Assembly: GCF_019049255.1 (NCBI RefSeq) | Contig: NZ_JAGMUJ010000081.1 | Location: 1-64,000, forward strand | From: Streptomyces sp. AC558_RSS880 | Lineage (GTDB): Bacteria > Actinomycetota > Actinomycetes > Streptomycetales > Streptomycetaceae | Direction: 5' to 3' | Length of the DNA stretch: 64,000 nucleotides | Part shown: positions 52,266 through 61,040 of the stretch, piece by piece | Position numbering within the stretch: position 1 is the first letter of the stretch | Layout of the letters: each line of letters starts with the position of its first letter | Program-made: the position numbers and the translations under genes | Notes under the pieces: generated by a model | Told to the model about the DNA's origin: nothing | The model's database searches: none | Seen by the model: the letters and a program-made list of their open reading frames with translations, nothing else

Positions 52266-53649
52266 TCTCCGCCCCGACCCCGGCCATGTCCGTCGCCCCG
52301 GGATCCGGAGCACCGCTCTCGGACTCGGACGGGCTGGGCTCAGGGCTCCCGGTCGGCGTCGGAGAGGCCGTGTCACCCGGCTCAGGAGCCGTGGGCTCCC
52401 CGGTCGACGGCTCCGGAGCCGGTGAGGTCGGAGACGGAGAAGGCCCGGCACTGCCGTCGGGGGACGGCGCCGGAGAGGTCCCCGTGGGCTTCGGCGACGG
52501 GCTCCCACCGGGCGAAGCGGACGGCTTCGGCCCGGGCGTCGCGGACGGACTCCCGCTCGCCGGGGCCGAGGGGGACGGCGCCGGGGACCCCGGCCGCCCG
52601 CCCCCGCCCGGAGCCGGGGAGGCCCCGGGCGCACGGGTCGGCGTACCGGCACCGCCCGACGAGTCCCCGCGCCCGTGCCCACTCCCGCCCTCCCCGACCG
52701 GCTTCGTGGCCGGCGTGTCGCTGCCCGCACCGGGGCTCTCGGGCACGACCCCGCGTCCATCGGGAACGGTGTGCACGCCCCGCAGGTAGAACTCCATCCA
52801 CCCGAGCACGAGATTGAGGTAGTCGCGCGAGTGGTTGTAGCTGAGGACGGCCCGCTCCAGCCCGGCGGCGGTCCGCAGGTCCCGGTCCCCGGCGCACAGG
52901 TAGTGCCCGGCGGCGAGCGCGGCGTCGAAGATGTTGTTCGGGTTCGCGACCCCGTCGCCGTTGCCGTCGGCGCCCCACGACTTCCAGGTGGTCGGCAGGA
53001 ACTGCATCGGCCCGACGGCCCGGTCGTAGACCGCGTCCCCGTCCCAGGCGCCGCCCTCGCTGTCGTGGATGAGGGCGAAGCCGTTGCCGTCGAGGGCGGG
53101 CCCCGTGATGCGGCCCAGGGTGTCGCCGTTCGCGTCCACGGCACCGCCGCGGGCGTGCCCGGACTCGACCTTGCCGATACCGGCGAGCAGTTCCCAGCGC
53201 AGACCGCAGCCCGGATCGGTGCCGGCGACGGACTTCGCGGCGTCCCGGTAGGCGGCGAACACGCTCACCGGCAGCCCGGCCTCGGCGGCGGTCCGCCGCG
53301 CGGAGTCCGACCCGCCGGCTCCGGCAGCCTCGACCGCCTCCTTGCCCCACACCTTCTCGGCGGCCGACACGCCCTTCAGCGGCGGCAGTTCGACGTGGTA
53401 GGAGTCGTCACCCTGGGAGGGCACGTCCGGCAGCGGGACGTCCGGCCCCACGAACCCGCCGGGCACGCCCAGTCCGTCGTCCTGCCCCGCCCGTCCGGCG
53501 TCGAACTGCAGCCCCGGCGCCTGCGAGCCCGCGGTGAGCAGGGCCGTGGCGACGGTGGCGGCGGTGGCGACCCCGGCGCCGCGCAGCCCGCGCCGAGTGA
53601 GCAGCCGTGCGCCCGCACGACGGAGGGGTCTGCTGAACGGACGGGGCAT
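52261..53649 (-). CDS. Secreted lytic transglycosylase with Pro/Ser-rich tail
   Basis: A 462-residue exported protein. A basic/hydrophobic signal (residues about 1-42, VATAATVATALLTAGSQA) is followed by a lysozyme-like SLT domain of the MltB type (about 115-280). The catalytic Glu is in LAGIGKVESGHARGG, with the GPMQFLPTTWKSWGADGNGDG and LSYNHSRDYLNLVLGW segments. A 180-residue Pro/Ser/Gly-rich tail follows, probably spanning the wall. It cleaves glycan strands to 1,6-anhydro products. The ATG at 53649 has GGAG upstream. Confidence 0.93.
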   Translation of the reverse strand: MPRPFSRPLRRAGARLLTRRGLRGAGVATAATVATALLTAGSQAPGLQFDAGRAGQDDGLGVPGGFVGPDVPLPDVPSQGDDSYHVELPPLKGVSAAEKVWGKEAVEAAGAGGSDSARRTAAEAGLPVSVFAAYRDAAKSVAGTDPGCGLRWELLAGIGKVESGHARGGAVDANGDTLGRITGPALDGNGFALIHDSEGGAWDGDAVYDRAVGPMQFLPTTWKSWGADGNGDGVANPNNIFDAALAAGHYLCAGDRDLRTAAGLERAVLSYNHSRDYLNLVLGWMEFYLRGVHTVPDGRGVVPESPGAGSDTPATKPVGEGGSGHGRGDSSGGAGTPTRAPGASPAPGGGGRPGSPAPSPSAPASGSPSATPGPKPSASPGGSPSPKPTGTSPAPSPDGSAGPSPSPTSPAPEPSTGEPTAPEPGDTASPTPTGSPEPSPSESESGAPDPGATDMAGVGAET

Positions 53650-53817
53650 GAGGACGCTCCTGCCGGTCGGGAGTTCAAAGGGGTACACGAGGTGCGGAGT
53701 CGGTTCCGTTTCCCGCGCCCGACGCTAGGCAGCGGGCGACGGCCCCAGGACGCCTGGCCGACTCCGAGGGGGAAAGGGGAAGTGAACACGTTCCGCAGGG
53801 GGCGAGTGCGCCTGGTC

Positions 53818-53850
53818 GGCCGGGGGCGCCCGGGCGGCGTGCCCCCGGCC
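53818..53850 (-). terminator. Terminator after pstB
   Basis: A 10-bp stem GGCCGGGGGC (53818-53827) with complement 53841-53850, just past the pstB stop at 53872 in the direction of transcription. It marks the end of the pst-like operon. Confidence 0.7.
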
Positions 53851-53871
53851 GTGCGGAGCTCCCCGCGGCCG

Positions 53872-54795
53872 CTAGCCGAAGCGGCCCTGGACGTAGTCCG
53901 AAGTGCGGGAGTCCTGGGGGGAGTTGAACATGGCGTCCGTGGGGCCGTGTTCGACGATGACGCCGGGGGTGCCCTGTTCGGCGAGGAAGAAGGCGCACTG
54001 GTCGGAGACGCGGGCCGCCTGCTGCATGTTGTGGGTGACGATGACGATCGTCACCTCCTCGGACAGTTCGTGGATGGTCTCCTCGATGCGCCGGGTCGAC
54101 GTCGGGTCGAGGGCCGAGCAGGGCTCGTCCATCAGCAGCACCCGGGGACGCACCGCCAGCGAGCGCGCGATGCACAGGCGCTGCTGCTGGCCGCCGGAGA
54201 GCGCGCCGCCCGGCTGCCGCAGGCGGTCGCGGACCTCCTTCCACAGGCCCGCCTTGGTCAGGCACTCCTCGACCAGCCGGTCCTTGTCCTCGCGGCCCGC
54301 CTTGACGCCGCCCAGCTTCAGGCCGGCGGTGACGTTGTCGTAGATCGACATCGCGGGGAAGGGGTTCGGCTTCTGGAAGACCATGCCGATCTCCCGCCGG
54401 GCGTGGGTGATGCGGCGGCCGCGGTCGTAGATGTCGTCGCCGTCGAGCAGGACCCGCCCCGCCAGCGACGCGGAGCCGACCAGTTCGTGCATGCGGTTGA
54501 GGATCCGCAGGAACGTGGACTTGCCGCAGCCCGACGGGCCGATCAGCGCGGTGACCTTGCGGGCGGGCATCGTCAGCGAGACGCGTTCCAGGACCTTGTG
54601 GTCACCGAACCACGCCGAGATGGCGTCGGCCTCCAGCGTGGCCGGGGCGCTGAGGACCGTGGCCGCGCCGCGCCGCCGGCCGGGCTTGACCGCCGGCATC
54701 CTGGTGGTCGGGCCGAGGAGTTCGCCGAGCGATACGGTCTCGTCGGCCGGGCCGGCCGTACCCTTCACGCCGGTCGTGTCGGTGGTGTCGGACAT
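53872..54795 (-). CDS. pstB: PstB-type phosphate ABC transporter ATPase, N-terminally extended
   Basis: A 307-residue ATPase with Walker A IGPSGCGKST, Q-loop MVFQKPNPFP, signature LSGGQQQRLCIARS, Walker B VLLMDEPCSALDP and H-loop IVTHNMQQAARV; the PNPFPAMSIYDN and SALDPTST segments are PstB-specific. It carries an extra approximately 50 residues before the first strand compared with classical PstB, including an ELLGPTTRMPAVKPGRRR linker. The start has GAGGAG 9 nt upstream. It is the last gene of a leftward locus with pstA and pstS at its head, separated by five genes of unusual content. Confidence 0.94.
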   Translation of the reverse strand: MSDTTDTTGVKGTAGPADETVSLGELLGPTTRMPAVKPGRRRGAATVLSAPATLEADAISAWFGDHKVLERVSLTMPARKVTALIGPSGCGKSTFLRILNRMHELVGSASLAGRVLLDGDDIYDRGRRITHARREIGMVFQKPNPFPAMSIYDNVTAGLKLGGVKAGREDKDRLVEECLTKAGLWKEVRDRLRQPGGALSGGQQQRLCIARSLAVRPRVLLMDEPCSALDPTSTRRIEETIHELSEEVTIVIVTHNMQQAARVSDQCAFFLAEQGTPGVIVEHGPTDAMFNSPQDSRTSDYVQGRFG

Positions 54796-54815
54796 GTCGC
54801 TGAACTCCTCGTGGG

Positions 54816-55757
54816 TCAGAGCAGGTTGGGCAGCAGCCGGGTGGCGGCGCCGGAGACGGCCAGGCCGAGGGCGGCGAGGACGGGGGCGCCGACGATCCAG
54901 GTCTGCCAGCGGCCCCAGGCGCGGTGCGCGGCCATGGTGAGCAGGGCGGCGAGCAGTAGCCCCTGGGACCAGAGGAAGACCGGCAGCCAGGCGGCGTTCT
55001 CGGTGCCGAGGGCCTGCTCGGACTCGTCGATCCAGCCCAGGCCCAGCGGCCGGGGCGGGCTGGGCTGTGCGTCGCTGGTCAGGGTGGCGTCGACGCGGAC
55101 CGTCCCGGACGGGGTGTACGGCGACCCCTCGGCGGTGATGAGCGTGAGCCTGCCCTCGCCCTCCTTGAGCACGGGCGGCAGCGGGTCGCCCTCGCGGCGG
55201 ACGGCCGTGACCTCGTAGACGGCGGTGCCCTGCCCGGTCGTCACCCGGATCTCGGCGCCGGGCGGCAGCTGGTGCAGGTCGTTGAACGGGCTGCCGTATC
55301 CCCACTGACGGCCCATGAGGACGCTGGTGCCGGCCTGGCCCGGCAGGGGGGTGTCCCGGCGGTGGCCGGGGCCGGCCATCAGGACGCCGGAGGCGGTGCC
55401 CTCCCCGACGACCTCCTTCAGGCCGAGGGCCGGGATGCGCAGGAGGCCGACGGGAGCGCCCGGCCGCAGCATCTCGCCCTCGTACGTCTGCTGGCCCACC
55501 GGCGCGATTCCCAGGGCGAGTTGGCGGCGGAGTTCGTCGTAGGAGGTCTGCTGGTCGCGAGCGTGCTGGAGGTGGCCCACGACGGTGAGGTTGGCGGCGA
55601 AGCCCAGCAGCAGGGCGGCCAGCACGCACAGTGCCGCCCCGGCGAACGCGAAACCGGGTCGCTCACGTCTCGGCTTCGCGGAGCCCGGCGCCGGACCGGG
55701 GGGAGGCGCCGGGGTCGGCGGTGCCTCGGTCGGCGGAGGCGGGGACAGCACGGTCAC
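54816..55757 (-). CDS. Sortase-fold membrane protein lacking catalytic His and Cys (pseudo-sortase)
   Basis: A 313-residue protein: a Pro-rich cytoplasmic tail, a first membrane segment (FAFAGAALCVLAALLLGFAA), an exterior class E/F-like sortase domain (about 95-225), then two C-terminal membrane segments. The fold aligns without gaps to class E sortases from GPGHRRDTPLPGQ to SPFNDLHQLPPG. However, the catalytic His of the AGHR motif is Arg150 (LMGRQWGYG) and the catalytic Cys of TLTTC is Ala209 (LTLITAEG). Arg221 is possibly retained. It should be catalytically dead as a transpeptidase and may bind or present the adjacent LASTG protein. The GTG start has GGAG 8 nt upstream. Confidence 0.82.
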   Translation of the reverse strand: MTVLSPPPPTEAPPTPAPPPGPAPGSAKPRRERPGFAFAGAALCVLAALLLGFAANLTVVGHLQHARDQQTSYDELRRQLALGIAPVGQQTYEGEMLRPGAPVGLLRIPALGLKEVVGEGTASGVLMAGPGHRRDTPLPGQAGTSVLMGRQWGYGSPFNDLHQLPPGAEIRVTTGQGTAVYEVTAVRREGDPLPPVLKEGEGRLTLITAEGSPYTPSGTVRVDATLTSDAQPSPPRPLGLGWIDESEQALGTENAAWLPVFLWSQGLLLAALLTMAAHRAWGRWQTWIVGAPVLAALGLAVSGAATRLLPNLL

Positions 55758-55837
55758 GGGGTGCGCTCCTGTGGAGAGGGGTGGAGGGGGTGTGCGTGGG
55801 CGGCGGAGGGAGTCCGCCGCCCGCGCACCGCGGGCCG

Positions 55838-57310
55838 TCAGGCGCCGGGCTGGCCGAAGCCCAGCAGGCCGTTGCGGCGGGCGAACCGCATCGCGAACAC
55901 GCCGCCCGCGGTGAGGAGGACGGCCCCGAGGCCGCCGAACAGCGCGACCTGGCTGCCGGTGGAGGCGAGACCGCCGGTCGGGGACGTGCCCCCGGTGCCG
56001 CCGGTACCGCCGGAGGTACCGGTGCCTCCGGTGCCGCTGCCTCCGGTGGTGCCGGACGGGTCACCGGAGGGGTCGGACGAGGGGTCACCGGACGGGTCGT
56101 CGGACGGGTCGTCGGTCGGGTCACCCGACGGGTCGTCCGTCGGGCTGCCGCTCGGGGACTCGGACGACGGTTCGGGGACGGTGAAGGGCGCGGAGGTCAC
56201 GTCGGCTCCGACGCCCCCGTTGGCCCGGCATCCCTTGTCCGCCTCGAAGTCCCAGGCCGTCCGGCCGGCGACGGCGTCCTCGGGCACGGTGAGCGTCTTC
56301 CAGGTCACGACGCCCTCGGCGTCGGCCGTGGCATCCGGGAACTCCGCGTCGTTGCCTCTCATGCTCATCGCGTAGGCCGTTCCGGGTGCGCATCCCCGGA
56401 CGATCAGTTCGACCGTCTGGCCCCGTCGCAGCTCCGGTGTGTCGGGCAGCCGCTCGCCCGAGGCGTCCCGGATCTCGAAGTCCGGGGGGAACACCGACAC
56501 CGTGAAGGGAGCGGACTCGGAGGCACCCCACTTCGACGCGTCGTCGGGCGTGAACGCGGCGACGACGGCGTGCTGTCCCTGAGGCAGGTCCGAGGTCGTG
56601 AACTCGGCCTTTCCGCCGCTGACCGGCGCCGAACCGATCGTGGTTCCCCCCTCCCGGAAGGCGACCGTTCCCGTGGCCTCGGAGGGCGCCACCGTGGCGG
56701 TGAGCTCGACCTCCTCACCGATCTCGGCGTCCGAGGGCTGAGCGGCGAAGCTGAGGCTCGTGGACTCCGCGCCCTCGCCGACCACCCAGGTGTCGCCGGT
56801 CACGGTGATCTTCTGGGACCAGTAGGGGTCGCCCGGTACGTACTCCCCGTCGGCCGGCTGACCGTCGAAGTTGTCCACGCACCGCAGCCGCAGCTCGTAC
56901 GTGCCGTCACCGGTGAGGACGGTCGACGGGTCGGTCACGCCGGCCCCCGGGTTGTCCGCCGCGGCCAGTGACACCGTCGAGCGGGCTCCGGTGTACGGCG
57001 CTCCGCTGCTCAGCGACCGCAGCACCGTCTGCTCGGTGCCGTCGGGCTTGACCACGTAGAGGGAAACGAAGTTGTTCCAGTTGAGGTCCTCGATGGTGAA
57101 GGCGGGGCAGGCGCCCGGAATCTCCAGGGAGTCGCCGAACGGCTGCGGGTCGCTGAGCCTGCCGTTTCCGGGGCTCATGGTGAACTCACCGACGGAGGCC
57201 GCCCGGGCAGGCTGGGACTGGGACACGACCAGGGCCACCAGGCCCGCGGCCAGTGCGGCGCAGGCGGCCACGATCGCGGCCGCTCTTCGGAACGGATGTA
57301 GCGCTGTCAT
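55838..57310 (-). CDS. LASTG-anchored surface protein with bacterial Ig-like domain
   Basis: A 490-residue exported protein. The signal peptide (residues 1-37, AAIVAACAALAAGLVALVV, AxA) precedes a first beta-rich domain with paired cysteines (GACPAF, LRCVD). A Big_3-type Ig-like domain (LSFAAQPSDAEIGEEVELTA to FTPDDASKWG) and a further Cys-containing domain follow. Then come a Ser/Asp/Pro repeat stretch (DDPSGDPSSDPSGD), a Gly/Thr linker, LASTG at 448-452, a hydrophobic span and a basic tail. LAXTG is a class E sortase signal. It lies next to a sortase-like gene that appears inactive. Confidence 0.88.
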   Translation of the reverse strand: MTALHPFRRAAAIVAACAALAAGLVALVVSQSQPARAASVGEFTMSPGNGRLSDPQPFGDSLEIPGACPAFTIEDLNWNNFVSLYVVKPDGTEQTVLRSLSSGAPYTGARSTVSLAAADNPGAGVTDPSTVLTGDGTYELRLRCVDNFDGQPADGEYVPGDPYWSQKITVTGDTWVVGEGAESTSLSFAAQPSDAEIGEEVELTATVAPSEATGTVAFREGGTTIGSAPVSGGKAEFTTSDLPQGQHAVVAAFTPDDASKWGASESAPFTVSVFPPDFEIRDASGERLPDTPELRRGQTVELIVRGCAPGTAYAMSMRGNDAEFPDATADAEGVVTWKTLTVPEDAVAGRTAWDFEADKGCRANGGVGADVTSAPFTVPEPSSESPSGSPTDDPSGDPTDDPSDDPSGDPSSDPSGDPSGTTGGSGTGGTGTSGGTGGTGGTSPTGGLASTGSQVALFGGLGAVLLTAGGVFAMRFARRNGLLGFGQPGA

Positions 57311-57420
57311 GCTGAGGGCCCCCCGGGGGACGGTCGACGAAATGTGCTGGGACAGCGCGTGGGGCCGGGCACCTGGGAGGTGCCCGGCCGTCACGCGTGG
57401 ATCAGAGGTCGGTCATCGGG

Positions 57421-58419
57421 TCAGCGCTCGGCCTTGAGGGCGGTGCTGCCGCAGTCCGCGCCGAGGGTGCCGAAGCCGTAGTTGGTGAGGGTGGCGGTGT
57501 CCGCGCAGACCTTCGAGTCGGAGCCGGTGAAGGTCTCGTCGATGACGGCGTCGGACAGGTTGGCGGTCGGGACGACGTTGTAGACCTGGCGGAGGAAGTC
57601 GGCGTCGAAGCCGGAGTTCAGCGCGAGCGCGCTGCCCGAACCCGTGGTCGGGGCAAGGCTGTTGATGCTGCGCAGACGCGACTGGCCGCGGCGGTTCGGG
57701 ACGTCGGCGAAGCCCTTGCCCTGGGAGATCCACTGGGCGATCGAGTACGGCATGAGCTGGTTGCCGTTGGCGATGGCCTCGCCGTTGTGCTCCTGGACGT
57801 TGTCGACGACGCAGTCGCCGAGGTCGGCCTCCGTCATGCCGAGCGCCGTCAGCCAGAAGGACCGGGTGCCGGAACCGGACTGCGGCAGCAGCGGCTGGGC
57901 GTTCGGGTACTGGGCCGAGTCGCACTCGTAGATGTCGATCAGCTGCGCCTTGGTGAGGTTCGTCGGCAGGGTGCTGCCGAGGTCCGTGGCGTAGGTGACA
58001 CCGTCGAGGGCGAACGGGACGAAGGTGAGGTCGTCGGTGCTGGTGTCCGCGGGACCGCGCGAGGAGCGGGCGAAGTCGACGCAGTCGGTGCCGGCGGCGA
58101 GGTCGGCGTTGAGCGCGTTGATGCCGGCCGAGGAGCCGTTCGGACGCGCGATGCCGGCACAGCCGGTCGCCTTGGTCGTGATCGTGGCGGTGCCGGTGGC
58201 GTTCCAGGAGGCGATGATCTTGCCGCCCGCGTTGGTGACGGCGGCCGAGTCGCCCAGGCCGTTCATCACGTACTGCGTGGTGTCCGAACCGACACCGGCC
58301 AGCTGACGGTAGTCGGTGGCCGGGCTCGGGTCCGCCGAGGCCGGGGAGGACAGGATGCCGAGACCGAGGGCCGCGGCACCGACGACGGCACCGACCTTGG
58401 CGTAGGACTTGACGTTCAC
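57421..58419 (-). CDS. Secreted PstS-like substrate-binding protein
   Basis: A 332-residue exported protein. The signal peptide (KVGAVVGAAALGLGILSSPASA) is followed by a type II periplasmic-binding fold with PstS-like elements (AGVGSDTTQYVMNGL; LPQSGSGTRSFWLTALG). The phosphate-binding Ser/Thr loops are recognisable but altered. The four cysteines could pair. There is no lipobox or anchor, so it is probably free or wall-associated. The start is a GTG with AAGGGG upstream. It may deliver phosphate or another oxyanion to the PstA/PstB transporter (inferred). Confidence 0.86.
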   Translation of the reverse strand: MNVKSYAKVGAVVGAAALGLGILSSPASADPSPATDYRQLAGVGSDTTQYVMNGLGDSAAVTNAGGKIIASWNATGTATITTKATGCAGIARPNGSSAGINALNADLAAGTDCVDFARSSRGPADTSTDDLTFVPFALDGVTYATDLGSTLPTNLTKAQLIDIYECDSAQYPNAQPLLPQSGSGTRSFWLTALGMTEADLGDCVVDNVQEHNGEAIANGNQLMPYSIAQWISQGKGFADVPNRRGQSRLRSINSLAPTTGSGSALALNSGFDADFLRQVYNVVPTANLSDAVIDETFTGSDSKVCADTATLTNYGFGTLGADCGSTALKAER

Positions 58420-58589
58420 TTCTGAACCCCTTGCTGGTGGATTTTCGAAGAATGGACGTTCAAGCTGAATCCGGATTTTCTCGCTGCCGACCCGTCGGCC
58501 GGCCACCGCATACACTTCCAGGAATTCCCGGCGAATACCAACGAATTCCGCGCGATGGAAAGGTTACGAGAAGGCTCCCTAGGTGTCTC

Positions 58590-61040
58590 CTAGGAGATCC
58601 GGCGATGCGCGAGATGAAGCATCACCGGACCGGAGAGTCCGGCTCCTCCTCCCAGAATGAGTACGCCTATGAGAACCCAGCGGATAATGCCGATGATTTC
58701 CCCGCGGGTGATACCCCCGCCGGATTCCGCGGCGACCTTCTGCGGGTCCGAGGCGGCCGCCCCGGAGCCGTTCGCGGCGGACTGCGAGGCATCCGGCCCC
58801 GCCGTGCCGCCGTCGCCCCCGCCGGCGGCCGCGCCACCCGTGCCGCCCGCGGACGCGTCCCCGGGACCGCCCGCGGAACCCCCTCCGCCCGGGGAGCCGA
58901 CGCCGCCGGAGTCCCCGCCGCCGGACGAGGTGCCGTCCGTGACCGTGCCGCGCTCCAGGGCGTCGGCGGCGGACTCGGCCTGGTCGCGCAGCCGTTGCGG
59001 CAGCGGCGCGTACCCGGGGGGAAGCTCACCGGCCGCGAGGCCGGGGGTCTGGCCCGGGCCGGCCACGTACCGGATCAGGTCCGCGTAGGCCGCGCGGGCC
59101 TCGGCGTCCTGGTTCACCGAGGCCACGGCGTAGGCGACGGCGGTCAGCGGGTACGCCGTCCCCTTGGCGCGCGCCGGATCGGCCTTGAGCACGGAGGGCG
59201 TGTCCGCCCAGGGCCGCATGGCTTCGGCGCCGGCCGCCAGGGTGTCGGCGGACGGCTTCACGAAGGTGCCGTCCGCGTTGCGCAGGGCCGCCGTCTTCAG
59301 GCCGTACCGCTCGGCGGAGACCGCGTCGACGACGGCCAGTACGGCGCGTGTGCCGAGGAGGGCGGGGTCGTTGACGAGTTTGGGCGGGGCGTCGGTGGGG
59401 GGTCCCCACTGGATGGTGCGGTTGTTGTTGCCGCGGAGCGTGCGCAGGGCGCCTTCGTGCAGGTCGGCCGTGTAGGGGTCCAGATCGGTCACCGTGTAGG
59501 TGAGGGGCGGGGTGCCGTTGGCGAGGGCGGGCGCCGTAGTGGGGTCCACCTTGGGGTACTCGGTCAGCGTCGTGTTCCCTGCCAGGTCCAGTTCCTCGTA
59601 GTACGGGTTCACCCGCGTTCCGTGGGGGTCCGGTTCCCCGGAGAGGAAGTCCCGGGCCTCCGGGTCCGACTGCAGCCAGTTCCAGACGACCCGCGAGGTG
59701 TCGGAGTTCTGCAGCGGCACCATGAGGCTGCGCGGCCGCACACCGCCCTTCGGGAAATCAGGGTTCAGCGCGAGGAATTCCGGGTCCTGGGCGAATGATT
59801 CCGGATTTCCGCTCACGTGCTCCGGTGTCCGTCCGGGCACGTCCTCCTGGTAGGAATGGGTGAGCATCTTCGCGACGATCCGCGGTGTCAGTTTCATTTC
59901 CTGCACGAGGCCCGACGGGTTCTCCATGAAGAAGGCGATCGCCAGTCCCGACACCGCCACCGGCGCGTGCACGATCCCTCCCCCGCCTTCCGCCGGGACC
60001 GCCGGGTCGACGGTGAAGCCGAGCAGGGGCGTGTCGGCCGACGTGGCCAGGACCTGGTTCCGGGCCACCTCCTCTCCGCCCTGGGTGAAGGCGAAGGTGC
60101 TCTTCAGCGAGGTGCAGAGCTTCGGCTGCCAGGAGGTGACGGCCTCCGTCACCAGTTCGGACCCGGCGGTGGGGCGTTCCGGCTGGCCCGACGGGCAGTA
60201 GTCGTCGACCGGCAGGAACTCCAGCGGCACCACCATCCGCTGCTCCCAGTTGGCCGCGGACAGCGGTGAGGAGTGCACGGCGAGGCTCTGGGTGCCGAGG
60301 ACGTCCGTGCCGTCGGCGTCGTGGGTGCCGCGCGGCACGATGACCAGCCAGCAGGACCGGGGGTCCGCGGCGCTGCCGGCGGGCGCGGTGTTCAGACCGC
60401 AGCCGAGGTGGGGGGCCTGGACTCCGTCCTGGACCTCGAAGGTCACCTCGCCCCTGCCGTTGGCGAAGGTGCGGGCGCCGGCCTGCTCGTTCGTGTCCAG
60501 CGGACCGAAGTAGGTCCAGTCGGTGCGGGACTTGGTGGGCGGCAGACCGCCCACGGGCTGGAAGGGCGCGAACGTCTGGTCCCCCTTGTACTCGGTCTCC
60601 CGGGGGTCGTAGGCGTGGTTCTCCTTGTCCGTGCTGAGGGACCGGCCGGCGGTGTACTGGCCGGGGAACGGCTGGCCCGTGGCGCCGAACACGCACTGCT
60701 CGCGGTCCGGGCCCGCCGGGTCGTCCCCCCAGCACTGCATGATCTGCAGGAAGTTGTTGGTGAACTTGCCGGCCGGGGTCGCCTTTCCGCCCTCCCAGCT
60801 GACCCGGACCCCCTGCGAGCGGAGCCCTTCGGTCTGGTGCACGGTGACCTTCAGGCCGGAGAAGTCGTCGTGCGGGCCCTTCCGTCCGGAGACCGTCACC
60901 GCCGAGTCCTCCCCGGCCTCCGCCGCGGCGGCCGGCTGCGTGGCCGCCGGCGGCGGCAGCAGGGCCAGGACCAGCGCGGCGAGCAGGGAGCCGACGGCGG
61001 CCGGCACGCGCGGCCGGAACCTCTTCGGCGTGTTCGTCAT
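58590..61040 (-). CDS. Large secreted membrane-anchored protein of unknown function
   Basis: An 816-residue exported protein. The signal peptide is about 1-40 (VGSLLAALVLALLPPPAATQ). A long ectodomain with several Cys pairs (MQCWGDD...REQCVFG; LGCGLN...RSCWLV) follows, with a central region resembling PstS-like binding proteins (VSGLAIAFFMENPSG, LTPRIVAKMLTHSY). A Gly/Ser/Ala-rich spacer (about 700-780) leads to one C-terminal membrane segment (GIIRWVLIGVLILGGGAG). Its start ATG overlaps the pstS stop (ATGA). It may be a binding-protein-like anchor or receptor in the pst-like complex. I do not recognise a named family. Confidence 0.8.
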   Translation of the reverse strand: MTNTPKRFRPRVPAAVGSLLAALVLALLPPPAATQPAAAAEAGEDSAVTVSGRKGPHDDFSGLKVTVHQTEGLRSQGVRVSWEGGKATPAGKFTNNFLQIMQCWGDDPAGPDREQCVFGATGQPFPGQYTAGRSLSTDKENHAYDPRETEYKGDQTFAPFQPVGGLPPTKSRTDWTYFGPLDTNEQAGARTFANGRGEVTFEVQDGVQAPHLGCGLNTAPAGSAADPRSCWLVIVPRGTHDADGTDVLGTQSLAVHSSPLSAANWEQRMVVPLEFLPVDDYCPSGQPERPTAGSELVTEAVTSWQPKLCTSLKSTFAFTQGGEEVARNQVLATSADTPLLGFTVDPAVPAEGGGGIVHAPVAVSGLAIAFFMENPSGLVQEMKLTPRIVAKMLTHSYQEDVPGRTPEHVSGNPESFAQDPEFLALNPDFPKGGVRPRSLMVPLQNSDTSRVVWNWLQSDPEARDFLSGEPDPHGTRVNPYYEELDLAGNTTLTEYPKVDPTTAPALANGTPPLTYTVTDLDPYTADLHEGALRTLRGNNNRTIQWGPPTDAPPKLVNDPALLGTRAVLAVVDAVSAERYGLKTAALRNADGTFVKPSADTLAAGAEAMRPWADTPSVLKADPARAKGTAYPLTAVAYAVASVNQDAEARAAYADLIRYVAGPGQTPGLAAGELPPGYAPLPQRLRDQAESAADALERGTVTDGTSSGGGDSGGVGSPGGGGSAGGPGDASAGGTGGAAAGGGDGGTAGPDASQSAANGSGAAASDPQKVAAESGGGITRGEIIGIIRWVLIGVLILGGGAGLSGPVMLHLAHRRIS

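Noticed and set aside
58405..58480. PHO box (PhoP direct repeats) upstream of the 332-residue binding protein
   Set aside because: GTTCA-like halves (GTTCAGAAGTGAAC, GATTCAGCTTGAAC) are present but not in the 11-bp direct-repeat spacing required, so I do not claim a PhoP site.
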